Assembly (NCBI GenBank): GCA_945863115.1
Contig: CAMAYZ010000002.1
Coordinates: forward strand, 62,001 to 126,000
Source of the DNA: Bifidobacterium breve
GTDB lineage: Bacteria > Actinomycetota > Actinomycetes > Nanopelagicales > Nanopelagicaceae
Reading direction: 5' to 3'
Length of the DNA stretch: 64,000 nt
The notes under the pieces were generated by a model that saw only the letters and a program-made list of their open reading frames with translations, was not told the DNA's origin and did not search any database. Numbering within the stretch: position 1 is the stretch's first letter; every line of letters begins with the position of its first letter. Both the position numbers and the translations under genes were made by a program. Below are positions 19,449 through 27,681 of this stretch, piece by piece.

Positions 19449-20741
19449 ATGACAACCCCATTGCGGATATCGCGAGATTGGGTCTACGCCTTGGGGTTTG
19501 GCGCCTTAGGACTAATCCTTAGATTGTGGAATCTTGATAGCCCTAGGGGCAAAATCTTTGACGAGATTTATTATGCGACTAACGCGCAATCACTCTTACA
19601 AAATGGCGTTGAAATCGATTCGAAGAGTGGCCTTGCACAATTCATCGTGCATCCGCCAACCGGTAAGTGGCTCATAGCAATTGGTATCAAGCTATTTGGT
19701 TATAACGAATTTGGTTGGCGCTTTGCTGCTGCGATTGTGGGATCTATTTCGATTATTTCAATGTATTTCACCGCAAAGAAATTATTCAATAATCGATTAC
19801 TCAGTATTCTAGCCGCATCACTAATCTCTATGGATGGGCTGCATTTAGTTCATTCCCGAATTGCCCTTCTAGATATCTTCTTACTTTTCTTTATTCAAAT
19901 TGCAGTTCTAGCTTTTCTGCACAATAAATATTGGATAAGCGCACTAACTCTTGCCCTTGCCTGCTCAGTAAAGTGGAGTGGTCTCTATGTTCTAATTGCA
20001 CTTGCGCTCTACGTTCTGGTTACGGATTTTCGTAGGCACCGATATTTAGGAGCAGATCATCCAATTCGGGATCTGTTACGGAAAAATCTATTGTTTAGAT
20101 TTCTGCAATTTGGAATCTTTCCAGTTCTCATCTATATCGGATCTTGGTTTAGTTGGTTTGCAACGAACAAGGGTTGGGACCGTAATTTTTCATCTAACCC
20201 ATTATTTTCGCTCTGGCATTACCATTCCGAAATTCTCAACTTCCATACAAAGTTAAATGATTCACATCCATATTCCGCTAATCCTTGGAGTTGGTTGATT
20301 CAAGGAAGACCTACATCTTTCTTCTATGAAACTCCGAAGAATTGTGGTGGAACAAGTTGTTCACAAGAAATCTTGGCGATCGGAACACCAATTCTCTGGT
20401 GGGCTGCAACTCTGGCTTTGCTAGTAACAATTGGATTTTGGGTTAGTAAGCGCGATAAGCAAGCCGAAATTTTGTTAGTTGTAATTGGTGCAAGCTATTT
20501 ACCATGGTTTGCGATTCAAGATCGAACCATGTTTAGCTTCTACACAATCGCCTTCGAACCATTTATTCTGCTTACTTTGGTCTATCTTCTTAGTAAAGTT
20601 GTTAAAAATCAGCGAAAGATTGCAACCGTATTCGCTTCGATTGTTCTTATTAATTTCCTGTATTTTCTTCCAATATTCTTGGGCCTTGTAATCACTTATA
20701 ACTCTTGGCGCGACCGAATGTGGTTGCCTTCTTGGATCTAA
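19449..20741 (+). CDS. Dolichyl-phosphate-mannose-protein mannosyltransferase (GT39)
   Basis: This 430-residue polytopic membrane protein has the PMT N-terminal signature LWNLDSPRGKIFDEIYYATNAQSLL (about residues 28-52), containing the catalytic DE pair, followed by FIVHPPTGKWLIA. There are about ten hydrophobic segments and a C-terminal WLPSWI. The family transfers mannose from a polyprenyl-phosphate carrier to Ser/Thr of secreted proteins during export. It is divergent from rsmI, as in Mycobacterium (Rv1002c/Rv1003). Candidate acceptors include the Thr/Pro-rich linkers of exported proteins such as the CopC-like protein at 26.7 kb (inference). Confidence 0.93.
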   Translation: MTTPLRISRDWVYALGFGALGLILRLWNLDSPRGKIFDEIYYATNAQSLLQNGVEIDSKSGLAQFIVHPPTGKWLIAIGIKLFGYNEFGWRFAAAIVGSISIISMYFTAKKLFNNRLLSILAASLISMDGLHLVHSRIALLDIFLLFFIQIAVLAFLHNKYWISALTLALACSVKWSGLYVLIALALYVLVTDFRRHRYLGADHPIRDLLRKNLLFRFLQFGIFPVLIYIGSWFSWFATNKGWDRNFSSNPLFSLWHYHSEILNFHTKLNDSHPYSANPWSWLIQGRPTSFFYETPKNCGGTSCSQEILAIGTPILWWAATLALLVTIGFWVSKRDKQAEILLVVIGASYLPWFAIQDRTMFSFYTIAFEPFILLTLVYLLSKVVKNQRKIATVFASIVLINFLYFLPIFLGLVITYNSWRDRMWLPSWI

Positions 20742-20746
20742 CTTAG

Positions 20747-21499
20747 CTACTCGTTTACTGCGCCGTATTTCTCGTTGGCCGCATTCTCGGCAAGCTCTTG
20801 ATCAAAGAGTTCATCTCGCGTCGGAAGTAATTCGGATTCGGCACTCGCCTGCTGAGCGGCAATCCAAGCACCAGGAATTGTTAAATCAATTATCCGGTTA
20901 GAGGGAATCGCTTTTGGTGCGGTCGCATAAGTTGGTTTTGGAACGCTTGTTGGTTGCCACGCTGTTCCATCTTTTGGAATAACAACAACGCCTGCTGTGT
21001 CAATGCGTTCAATTAGCGGGATCCAATGTTCTTTATTTTCAGTAGCGAAATCTACTTTTGAAGAGAAAGTTACTCTCTCAATTGGTTCTGTAATAACCGA
21101 TGCTGAAGATATTTTTTCAAATGCTTTTATTCGTCGTGCTTTAAGTTGTGCAGCAACAACTTGGCGCCGGACATGAATTACATAAATTGCTAGTGCAGTT
21201 GTTGGAATTAAAAGCACTGATGTAGAAATTATTCCAACTGTGGAAAGTGCGCCAATTGAAACTAGCAAAAATGTTAGCGCCCCAAAAATAATTCTGCGAT
21301 TTGCAATTTGATTCTGTTTCTTAAAATTATCACTTTCATTTACAACCGAAGCCGAACCAGTTTCGCCAACTACTCGCATTGCACTCTTGTATCTTTCAGC
21401 AGATTTTCCTGAAGCTACATCGTGGCTGATCATCCATTTTGGTAAGAAATAGGCCGCCCACATCCCAAGGATGATTAGGTAGATAAAACCGGACGCCAT
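20747..21499 (-). CDS. Actinobacterial membrane protein of unknown function
   Basis: This 250-residue protein begins with a hydrophobic segment (MASGFIYLIILGMWAAYFLPKWM). A basic linker follows, then a hairpin of two transmembrane helices (about residues 70-110, IIFGALTFLLVSIGALSTVGI...LLIPTTALAIYVI) and a soluble C-terminal region rich in Thr, Pro and Glu. I do not recognise a catalytic domain. Its neighbourhood (rimJ, moeA, fthC) matches the position of a conserved membrane protein in mycobacteria (near Rv0996). It is convergent with pmt, five bases apart. Confidence 0.8.
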   Translation of the reverse strand: MASGFIYLIILGMWAAYFLPKWMISHDVASGKSAERYKSAMRVVGETGSASVVNESDNFKKQNQIANRRIIFGALTFLLVSIGALSTVGIISTSVLLIPTTALAIYVIHVRRQVVAAQLKARRIKAFEKISSASVITEPIERVTFSSKVDFATENKEHWIPLIERIDTAGVVVIPKDGTAWQPTSVPKPTYATAPKAIPSNRIIDLTIPGAWIAAQQASAESELLPTRDELFDQELAENAANEKYGAVNE

Positions 21500-21568
21500 G
21501 GAGTAGAACGATAATTCTAAGCGGGGTAAATCTTTGGGATTTAGGCGGTATGTCTATATTAAAAGGTC

Positions 21569-22171
21569 TTACTTAATTCTTGGATTTTCTTTTATATAAG
21601 TTAGATGATCGCGCCAAGCACCTGCAATATGTAAATACCTAGGACGTATTCCTTCAAAGATATAGCCGCATTTTTCAGCTACCCGCTTAGAAGCATCGTT
21701 TTCTGGCCTCAAGTTAATTTCAATCCGATGAAGCGCTAAATCTTCTAAGCCAAATTTGGTCAATAATGAAACTGCCCGCGATGTGTATCCCTTATTGGCA
21801 TATCTTTGATCAATCCAATAACCAATATGGCCACCACGCATGGCTCCAAAGACGATGCCACCTAAAGTTATTTGACCGATAAAAATTTCGCTCCCATTCG
21901 CCTTTAACCAAATTCCAAGTGAGATTGATCGAAGGGCCTGACCATCTCGGCGATACGACTGAACCATTCCAAAGAATGTGGGCAAAGCAAGATGGGAATC
22001 TATTTCTGGCCTAGTGGCCTCCCATGGTGTTAACCACTCTCGATTTTTTGCTCTTGATAAGTCCCAAGCTTTTTTATCCCTAAAGCGAAGTGGTCGTAAA
22101 AATAATTCGTTATCGTAAAGTTTAATCGGCCAGGTTGAATTTGTGGCCAACTTAGTTTGAGCTCCGATCAA
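21569..22171 (-). CDS. rimJ: GNAT family N-acetyltransferase, RimJ-like
   Basis: This 200-residue acetyltransferase has the GNAT core: LRPLRFRDKKAWDLSR near the N-terminus, IGQITLGGI, the acetyl-CoA region HIGYWIDQRYANKGYTSRAV, and HRIEINLRPENDASKRVAEKCGY. RimJ/RimL relatives acetylate protein N-termini or small molecules; the target is unknown. The TTG start overlaps the moeA-like stop by 20 bases; another TTG at 22150 with upstream GGAG is an alternative. The moeA-rimJ-membrane-protein order is conserved in actinobacteria. Confidence 0.88.
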   Translation of the reverse strand: MIGAQTKLATNSTWPIKLYDNELFLRPLRFRDKKAWDLSRAKNREWLTPWEATRPEIDSHLALPTFFGMVQSYRRDGQALRSISLGIWLKANGSEIFIGQITLGGIVFGAMRGGHIGYWIDQRYANKGYTSRAVSLLTKFGLEDLALHRIEINLRPENDASKRVAEKCGYIFEGIRPRYLHIAGAWRDHLTYIKENPRIK

Positions 22172-23069
22172 GAACCATTACATCAACAACTTCGCCGGCT
22201 TTAAACCCACCTGAGTTTTCCGGAACAATGATGAAAGAATTTGCATCTGAGAGCGAAAGCAAATCACTCTGTCCTTCTAACGGGGTTGCGATTACGCCAT
22301 TTTCGGATGACAAGAGCGCACGGATAAATCCACTCTCACCCGGCGTTGCGGTAATCGAACTCTTTAGCTTCGCTTTCAGTTGATTACGGAAAATATTTGG
22401 TGCGCCTGCCATTTTGCGAATCATCGGACGAACGAAAATTTCGGCAGCGATACCTGCTACGACTGGATCTCCAGGTATCGTAATAACTGGAGTCTTGTCG
22501 GGGCCGATTAAGCCAAAGTTGTGAAGTCCACTCTCACTCATTTTTGGTCGGACAGTAGTTATCTCACCAAGTTCTTTTAACACTGCAGTGATTAATTCAA
22601 AAGATTCATCATGTCGCTCACCACTGATAACAATTAAATCAGCGCGCACTAGCTGGTCTTCAATAACTTCTCTTAACTGTTCGTGGTTCTCTGGAATTGT
22701 ATGAACTCGATAACCATTTGCGCCAGCTTCTCGAACTGCTGTAGTCAACATCCAAGAATTTGTTTCGAACTCATCTTCAGAATCAGCAAGTGGTTGGCCT
22801 GGCTCAACTAAATCATCGCCAGCAGAAATAACTACAACTCTTGGGTGTGGAAGTGTTGGTAAACGATCTAAGCCAATAGATGCTGCTAAACCAATTTGGG
22901 TAGATCTAATTCTTGAGCCACCTCGTAAAACTAAGCGTTCGCCAGCAAAAATGTCGTTCGCAAGAGTTGCACCATGAGCATCGAGCAGCGGCATATCAAA
23001 TGGTGAAAGCGGCGAAGCAATATCTAGAAGATTGGCTAGGAGCTCTTCGACGCTCGGCTGTTGTTCCAT
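22152..23069 (-). CDS. MoeA-like protein lacking the central domain
   Basis: The 305 residues align with MoeA, the enzyme inserting molybdate into adenylylated molybdopterin, but are about 100 shorter. The N-terminus (VEELLANLLDIASPL...LANDIFAGERLVLRGG) runs straight into QIGLAASIGLDRLP, so the segment with the FDNSAMDGY motif and domain II is missing. Residues PRVVVISAGDDLVEPGQPL correspond to the TGDEL region and ETNSWMLTTAV to the TNS motif. The usual TTGGVSxG stretch is replaced by VISGERHDESF. The C-terminal IPGDPVVAGIAAEIFVRP and domain IV remain. It may have lost cofactor synthesis and taken another role. No other molybdopterin genes are visible. Confidence 0.85.
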   Translation of the reverse strand: MEQQPSVEELLANLLDIASPLSPFDMPLLDAHGATLANDIFAGERLVLRGGSRIRSTQIGLAASIGLDRLPTLPHPRVVVISAGDDLVEPGQPLADSEDEFETNSWMLTTAVREAGANGYRVHTIPENHEQLREVIEDQLVRADLIVISGERHDESFELITAVLKELGEITTVRPKMSESGLHNFGLIGPDKTPVITIPGDPVVAGIAAEIFVRPMIRKMAGAPNIFRNQLKAKLKSSITATPGESGFIRALLSSENGVIATPLEGQSDLLSLSDANSFIIVPENSGGFKAGEVVDVMVLDRSSN

Positions 23070-23075
23070 GACTAA

Positions 23076-23081
23076 ACCTTA
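23076..23081 (-). promoter_or_regulatory. -10 element (TAAGGT) of leaderless moeA-like gene
   Basis: On the reverse strand TAAGGT ends six bases before the ATG at 23069. The matching element for divergent fthC lies ten bases away, so two leaderless promoters share a gap of about 33 bases. Confidence 0.6.
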
Positions 23082-23090
23082 CTTCTTAAA

Positions 23091-23096
23091 TAGAGT
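23091..23096 (+). promoter_or_regulatory. -10 element (TAGAGT) of leaderless fthC
   Basis: TAGAGT ends six bases before the GTG at 23103. The spacing supports this GTG as the start and implies a leaderless transcript. Confidence 0.6.
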
Positions 23097-23102
23097 ATTT
23101 CC

Positions 23103-23654
23103 GTGGATATAACGAATTCTAAAAAGCAGGAACTTCGAAAGCGATTTCGTGCTGAACGTTCGCTCCGGGACTTAACTGAGTCATGGACTCACATAATTAA
23201 GTCCGAAGAGTTTCAAAGCGCAAAAACAATTGCGAGTTACATCTCATATGGTGATGAACCAGCAACCAAAGAATTAAATGAGGAAATACTTAGAAATAAT
23301 AAGAAATTGGTCTTGCCAAGGATGTTAAAGGATAAGAACCTTGAATGGATTATTTGGAACGGTGATCAGTCAAAGCTCGTCAAAGCCGGAAAGATTCTTG
23401 AACCAGTTGGTAAAGCAATTGAAAGTGATGAAATAGATATTGTGATTGTGCCTACGCTTCACGCTACTCGCGAGGGACATCGGTTAGGCCAAGGTGGTGG
23501 GTCTTATGATCGTGCACTAGCAAATATTTCCGCTTGGCGAATTGGTCTTATTTATTCTGGTGAGTTAACGGTTGAACCAGTTCCAGTTGAAGCGCACGAC
23601 ATCAAATTAAGCGCTGTGGCAACGCCAGATTTAATCGTTCGATTCTCTAATTAA
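23103..23654 (+). CDS. 5-formyltetrahydrofolate cyclo-ligase
   Basis: This 183-residue enzyme (also called MTHFS, YgfA or FthC) converts 5-formyl-THF to 5,10-methenyl-THF using ATP, returning a storage folate to one-carbon metabolism. It shows the N-terminal basic region KQELRKRFRAERSLRD, AKTIASYISYGDEPAT, and the phosphate-binding signature RLGQGGGSYDRAL (about residues 129-141). Its position beside moeA resembles mycobacterial Rv0992c; galU, which sits between them there, is absent. The 3' end overlaps the convergent acyl-CoA dehydrogenase by eight bases. purU at 29.8 kb acts in the same folate network. Confidence 0.95.
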   Translation: MDITNSKKQELRKRFRAERSLRDLTESWTHIIKSEEFQSAKTIASYISYGDEPATKELNEEILRNNKKLVLPRMLKDKNLEWIIWNGDQSKLVKAGKILEPVGKAIESDEIDIVIVPTLHATREGHRLGQGGGSYDRALANISAWRIGLIYSGELTVEPVPVEAHDIKLSAVATPDLIVRFSN

Positions 23655-24789
23655 GTTCATCAAGGTGGCGCGCCATAACAACTCGCTGCACTTGATTTGT
23701 TCCCTCATAAATCTGAGTTAATTTCGCATCGCGCATCATTCGCTCTACCGGATAATCTGAAACGTAACCATATCCACCTAATACTTGAACTGCATCTGTC
23801 GTAACTTTCATCGCTACATCAGTCGCAAAGCACTTTGCCGCAGCCGAGAAGAAGGTTAAATCCTTTTCGCCGCGTTCACTTTTTACAGCAGCGGCATATG
23901 TGAGTGATCTAGCAGCGGCAATATTCATGGCCATATCAGCCAACATAAATTGAACACCTTGGAAATCGAAAATCTCTTTACCGAATTGCTTACGTTCATG
24001 TGAATACTTGGTTGCTACTTCAAAAGCACCTTGCGCTATTCCAAGTGCTTGGGCTGCAATCGTAATTCTGGTGTGATCCAGTGTCTGCATGGCAAGTGCA
24101 AAACCAGAACCGATTTGGCCTAATCGTCGGTCGTCAGAAATTTTCACGCTATCAAAATAAACTTCGCGGGTTGGCGATCCACGAAAACCCATCTTCTTTT
24201 CATGAGCGCCGAATGAAACTCCGGCATCACTCTTTTCGATTACGAAAGCGGTAATGCCTTTCGCTCCAAGAGTCGAATCAGTCTGAGCCAACACAGTATA
24301 AAAATCAGAGAACCCAGCATTTGAAATCCATTTTTTACTTCCGCTAATTATCCAATCATCGCCACTTTTTACGGCTTTGGTTTTCATTGCAGCGGCATCG
24401 GATCCTGCTTCAGATTCGGAGAGGCAATACGAGAAACCTTTGCCCTCTGCAAGCTGAGTTAAATACTTCTCTTTCAACTCATCGCTTCCGGCGAGAATTA
24501 TTGGGAGTGAACCTAATTTATTTACAGCTGGAATAAGGGATGAAGATCCACAAACTCTGGCAACTTCTTCAATAATAATTACAGTTGCTAAGGCATCTGC
24601 TCCTTGGCCACCATATTTCGAATCCACATGTGCAGCGGCAAGATCTGCGGCTTGCAGTGCTTCAAAAGCTTCTTGTGGAAAGCGCGATTCTTCATCTACT
24701 GCTTTCGCGAATGGTGCAATTTTCTTAGTCGCTAGCGCACGCACACTTTCTCGCAGTGCTTCATATTCTTCGTCAATCAGCGCTTCCAT
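23647..24789 (-). CDS. Acyl-CoA dehydrogenase
   Basis: This 380-residue FAD flavoprotein oxidises an acyl-CoA to the trans-2-enoyl-CoA. The FAD/substrate motif CLSESEAGSDAAAMKTKA and WISNAGFSD are present, then the C-terminal signature QVLGGYGYVSDYPVERMMRDAKLTQIYEGTNQVQR with the catalytic glutamate in YEGTNQ. This placement of the base is typical of short-chain (butyryl) or medium-chain enzymes. It lies 12 bases downstream of the copD-ctaG gene and may share its transcript. Chain-length specificity cannot be read from the sequence. Confidence 0.95.
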   Translation of the reverse strand: MEALIDEEYEALRESVRALATKKIAPFAKAVDEESRFPQEAFEALQAADLAAAHVDSKYGGQGADALATVIIIEEVARVCGSSSLIPAVNKLGSLPIILAGSDELKEKYLTQLAEGKGFSYCLSESEAGSDAAAMKTKAVKSGDDWIISGSKKWISNAGFSDFYTVLAQTDSTLGAKGITAFVIEKSDAGVSFGAHEKKMGFRGSPTREVYFDSVKISDDRRLGQIGSGFALAMQTLDHTRITIAAQALGIAQGAFEVATKYSHERKQFGKEIFDFQGVQFMLADMAMNIAAARSLTYAAAVKSERGEKDLTFFSAAAKCFATDVAMKVTTDAVQVLGGYGYVSDYPVERMMRDAKLTQIYEGTNQVQRVVMARHLDELN

Positions 24790-24801
24790 AGGTTAATTAA
24801 C

Positions 24802-26640
24802 TCAACTTTCTTTGGTTTCGTCTAGTCGAGATAAGCCAGCTAAATATTTATTGTATTTTGCTAAATCGTCATCTTCGCCCATGGCCGCTGCCCGATCTTC
24901 AGCCCGATCTATGCGTCTAGTTTCCTTTTTATCATCGCGCACCCATTGAATAAATGTTGCAATCAGCGCAATCAGAATTGGAATTTCTCCCATTGCCCAA
25001 CCAACAGCTCCACCTGCACTTTGGTCCGCTAATAAATCTGTCGCCCAAGGTCGCTCCAAGCTAAGGAAGTAGCCGCCATCTAGAAGTGTTGTCGCTGATA
25101 ACAAAGCAATCGAGAAGAAGGCGTGAATGCTCATTGCAGCAAATAAAATGATGATGCGGACAATATAAGGAACTCGTTTTGGTGATGGATCAATTCCTAC
25201 GATTACATGGAAGAAGAGAGTTCCGGCAAGCAGGAAATGGATATTCATAAAGAGATGTCCTTGGTGGCTTTGCATTAAATCGCCGAAGAGCGGTGTCATA
25301 TAGAGCAAGAAGAGCGATCCATCAAAGATTGCTAGTGCTACAACTGGATTTGAAATAACTCGAAAATACTTTGAATGCAATAGCGCAATCAAATTTCCGC
25401 GAATACCACGTTCGTCAGGGGTTCGCCCGATTGGAAGTGTTCGAAGCGCAAGTGTTATCGGTGCACTTAGAACAAATCCAATTGGTGCAACCATTCCTAG
25501 AATCATGTGAGCGACCATGTGATAGGAGAAAGCAAAGTGCGCATATGCACCTAGCCCTCCACTAGTTGCAAAATCTGTAGCTGCAATTGCAAGTGCAAAT
25601 GCAATGGTTCGTCCAACTGGCCACTTATCGCCACGCTTAGCAAGAATTACTACACCTCTTATATAGAGCGCGGTAATGAAAATTAGAATTCCTAGAAATG
25701 CTCCATCTGGAACATATGTCCACAACAAATTTTTGAACGTTGGAGCAGGAAGCATTGGGCTTCCAGCAATTATTTCGGCAATACCAATATTTCTCACATT
25801 TTTTGGAACCGGTGGCGCACTCGAACTAAGCCAGGAGCCAACGCTGATTGCTGCAATCATCACAATTACTTCAACAATCAATAGCTGATAAACCTGCCTG
25901 GAGCCCTCTAATTTTTTCATAATATATTTACGATGGATAGCACCGATAAAGATAAGGATTGCACTCAATACAATTTTGTAGATTACTAAATTTCCATATT
26001 GCGAATTCCAGGCCTCGCGAAAATTGAGCCGAGTCCAAGCATTCATCGATCCGCTGAGACAAACAGCAATTGCTGACCAGAGCGCAAGTGTGCTAAATCT
26101 TGGAATAGCAAAAATACGTTCTGATTTGTTAATTAAGATCAACGAAATGATTCCGCCAACCCAGAGAGAAATTCCAATTACGTGGATTAAGAGCGATCCG
26201 ATAGCTAAGCCGTGATTTCCTGAATTGCTTGAATGGCTCTGGAAGACGGGTGCAAGAACTCCAATGAAAGTTATTCCGAGAATGAAAAATGAACCTGTAG
26301 TTCTCGAAATTCTTGGAATAAGTATCAGAACAATTGCAGCGGCTGCAATGTTTATTCCAAAGCTTTTTCCCAGGGCGGTTTGAGTTACAAATGATCTTAC
26401 GACTGTTAAATCAAAGGCTTCTGAAATCGGAATAGATAGCAAATTTGCTAGTTCAACAAATAAAAAACCGAGGCTAGAGATAAGCCATAACGCGGCCGGG
26501 ATTATTGCAAGATTGCGAATGCGGATTGCCTCCGGCAATAGCTTCGAGTGCTCTTCCCGAATTAAGAAAGCAATTGCAATAAGTAAACCGATTAGGGTTG
26601 TTGCTGAAAGAATTTGTAGAGTATCGGTTAAAAAGTGCAT
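24802..26640 (-). CDS. CopD-CtaG fusion: copper-export domain plus cytochrome c oxidase assembly domain
   Basis: This 612-residue membrane protein has about 14 hydrophobic segments. The first half is CopD-like (ITFIGVLAPVFQSHSSNSGNHG, HVIGISLWVGGIISLI). The second half is a caa3-type CtaG domain with AHFAFSYHMVAHMILGMVAPIGFVLSAP and HLFMNIHFLLAGTLFFHVIVGIDP. The C-terminus is charged and cytoplasmic. The fusion is common in actinobacteria and is thought to deliver copper to cytochrome c oxidase. The CopC-like gene lies 13 bases upstream, so the two are probably cotranscribed. The retained His/Met residues contrast with the ligand-free CopC-like partner. Confidence 0.92.
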   Translation of the reverse strand: MHFLTDTLQILSATTLIGLLIAIAFLIREEHSKLLPEAIRIRNLAIIPAALWLISSLGFLFVELANLLSIPISEAFDLTVVRSFVTQTALGKSFGINIAAAAIVLILIPRISRTTGSFFILGITFIGVLAPVFQSHSSNSGNHGLAIGSLLIHVIGISLWVGGIISLILINKSERIFAIPRFSTLALWSAIAVCLSGSMNAWTRLNFREAWNSQYGNLVIYKIVLSAILIFIGAIHRKYIMKKLEGSRQVYQLLIVEVIVMIAAISVGSWLSSSAPPVPKNVRNIGIAEIIAGSPMLPAPTFKNLLWTYVPDGAFLGILIFITALYIRGVVILAKRGDKWPVGRTIAFALAIAATDFATSGGLGAYAHFAFSYHMVAHMILGMVAPIGFVLSAPITLALRTLPIGRTPDERGIRGNLIALLHSKYFRVISNPVVALAIFDGSLFLLYMTPLFGDLMQSHQGHLFMNIHFLLAGTLFFHVIVGIDPSPKRVPYIVRIIILFAAMSIHAFFSIALLSATTLLDGGYFLSLERPWATDLLADQSAGGAVGWAMGEIPILIALIATFIQWVRDDKKETRRIDRAEDRAAAMGEDDDLAKYNKYLAGLSRLDETKES

Positions 26641-26653
26641 AACTTAAATACGG

Positions 26654-27223
26654 TTATTTGCGCTTAGTTTTAGGTGAACGTTTTACTCCGCCAAATGTTT
26701 GCTTTGCATACCAAACCAAAAATATGAAAACAAAGGCCGCGATTACCAAAAGCGTGTAAACAAAAGCATTTGATCCACTATTTAAATTCTGATTTTCTAG
26801 AGTTGTTTCTGCAGAAGTTTGAGTTGGTGTCGGTGTTGGGCTTCCAACACTTGATGGCGCATTAAATAAAAATGTATATGATCCAGTAAGTGGGTCTTCG
26901 GTATCTGAAAGAAGTGTGTAGTTCACGGTGTAGACACCAGTCGTTACTAACTCAGTTAAACCTACTTCAGCGGTATTGCCATTAATTGTTATTGAACCGT
27001 CATCAACTGCAACACCATTTGGATTGTTAACAACAATTAAACTTCCTTGTTCCGAAAGCGCAGCGGCAGTTGAAATTGCAATCGAATTCGGAGAAGTTGT
27101 GAGAACTGACCCAGCTTGAGGAACCGAAGCGGTGATGCTATTTGCGAAGGCGGGAGCCACAAAGATTGAAAGGAGAACAATTGTTCCTGAGATTGTGCTT
27201 CGAAATACTCTGCCGACCTTCAT
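26654..27223 (-). CDS. CopC-domain exported protein lacking copper ligands
   Basis: The 189 residues comprise a signal peptide (to about residue 27, APAFA), a CopC-like beta domain (ASVPQAGSVLTTSPNSIAIST...GVYTVNYTLLSDTEDPLTGSYTFLF), a Pro/Thr-rich linker, one C-terminal transmembrane helix (AFVYTLLVIAAFVFIFLVWY) and a basic cytoplasmic tail. CopC proteins bind Cu(II) through an N-terminal His, an Asp and the His of a DGHPV motif. Here the N-terminal residue is Asn (FANSIT), the motif is DTEDPLTG, and the whole protein contains no His or Cys and no Met beyond the initiator. An SD (AGAGGA) precedes the ATG. Copper binding is therefore doubtful; a scaffold role is possible. Confidence 0.87.
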   Translation of the reverse strand: MKVGRVFRSTISGTIVLLSIFVAPAFANSITASVPQAGSVLTTSPNSIAISTAAALSEQGSLIVVNNPNGVAVDDGSITINGNTAEVGLTELVTTGVYTVNYTLLSDTEDPLTGSYTFLFNAPSSVGSPTPTPTQTSAETTLENQNLNSGSNAFVYTLLVIAAFVFIFLVWYAKQTFGGVKRSPKTKRK

Positions 27224-27272
27224 GATTTCCTCTCAAATTGATTCCCGATTAGATGTAATTCTCTCACTTCTT

Positions 27273-27278
27273 TACAAT
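27273..27278 (+). promoter_or_regulatory. -10 element (TACAAT) of leaderless fmdB-like gene
   Basis: TACAAT, close to the consensus TATAAT, ends seven bases before the ATG at 27286. This places transcription initiation at or within a base of the start codon. Confidence 0.6.
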
Positions 27279-27285
27279 ACTCACC

Positions 27286-27522
27286 ATGCCTACTTATGAA
27301 TATGCCTGCACCAAGTGCGGCCACCAATTCGAGGCATTTCAATCATTTAGCGATGAAGCTCTAACCGAATGCCCAGAATGCAAAGGCGAAGTGCAGAAGG
27401 TTTATTCGAATGTCGGAGTGGTCTTTAAAGGTTCTGGTTTCTATAAAACTGATTCGAGAACTTCTAAGCCAACAACAACTCCAGCGGCACCGACACCACC
27501 ACCGGCCCCAAAAAATGATTAG
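27286..27522 (+). CDS. FmdB family zinc-ribbon protein
   Basis: This 78-residue protein opens with MPTYEYACTKCGHQFEAFQSF and continues ECPECKGEVQKVYSNVGVVFKGSGFYKTD. The CxxC...CxxC pairs form the small zinc ribbon of the FmdB/CxxC_CXXC_SSSS family, often annotated as a putative regulatory protein. The C-terminus is a Thr/Pro/Ala low-complexity tail, typical of actinobacterial members. The function is unknown. Its stop overlaps by four bases with the stop of a 38-codon gene on the opposite strand. Confidence 0.93.
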   Translation: MPTYEYACTKCGHQFEAFQSFSDEALTECPECKGEVQKVYSNVGVVFKGSGFYKTDSRTSKPTTTPAAPTPPPAPKND

Positions 27523-27635
27523 CCATGATGGGGTGGGCGATCGCCCTCAATTTCAGCATCGCGTTTTGAATCATCATCTTCGCGCGGATCAATTTCATCT
27601 TGTGTTATTTTTGGCAAGATTTTCGGATCACTCAT
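27519..27635 (-). CDS. Small acidic protein, 38 residues, unrecognised
   Basis: This gene is too short for the ORF track. Reverse translation gives MSDPKILPKITQDEIDPRED followed by an Asp/Arg-rich stretch ending RPPHHG. It is hydrophilic and strongly charged, with no membrane segment or cysteine. Two features favour a real gene. A TAGTAT hexamer ends exactly six bases before the ATG, the leaderless arrangement seen at many genes here. Its stop also shares a four-base TTAG overlap with the fmdB-like stop, as at other convergent pairs. I know of no function. Confidence 0.55.
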   Translation of the reverse strand: MSDPKILPKITQDEIDPREDDDSKRDAEIEGDRPPHHG

Positions 27636-27641
27636 AAGTAA

Positions 27642-27647
27642 ATACTA
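27642..27647 (-). promoter_or_regulatory. -10 element (TAGTAT) of the 38-codon gene
   Basis: On the reverse strand TAGTAT ends six bases before the ATG at 27635, the same spacing as at many larger genes in the window. Confidence 0.5.
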
Positions 27648-27681
27648 ATCATCTAATCAACTAACAGAGAGAATAGAAGTC

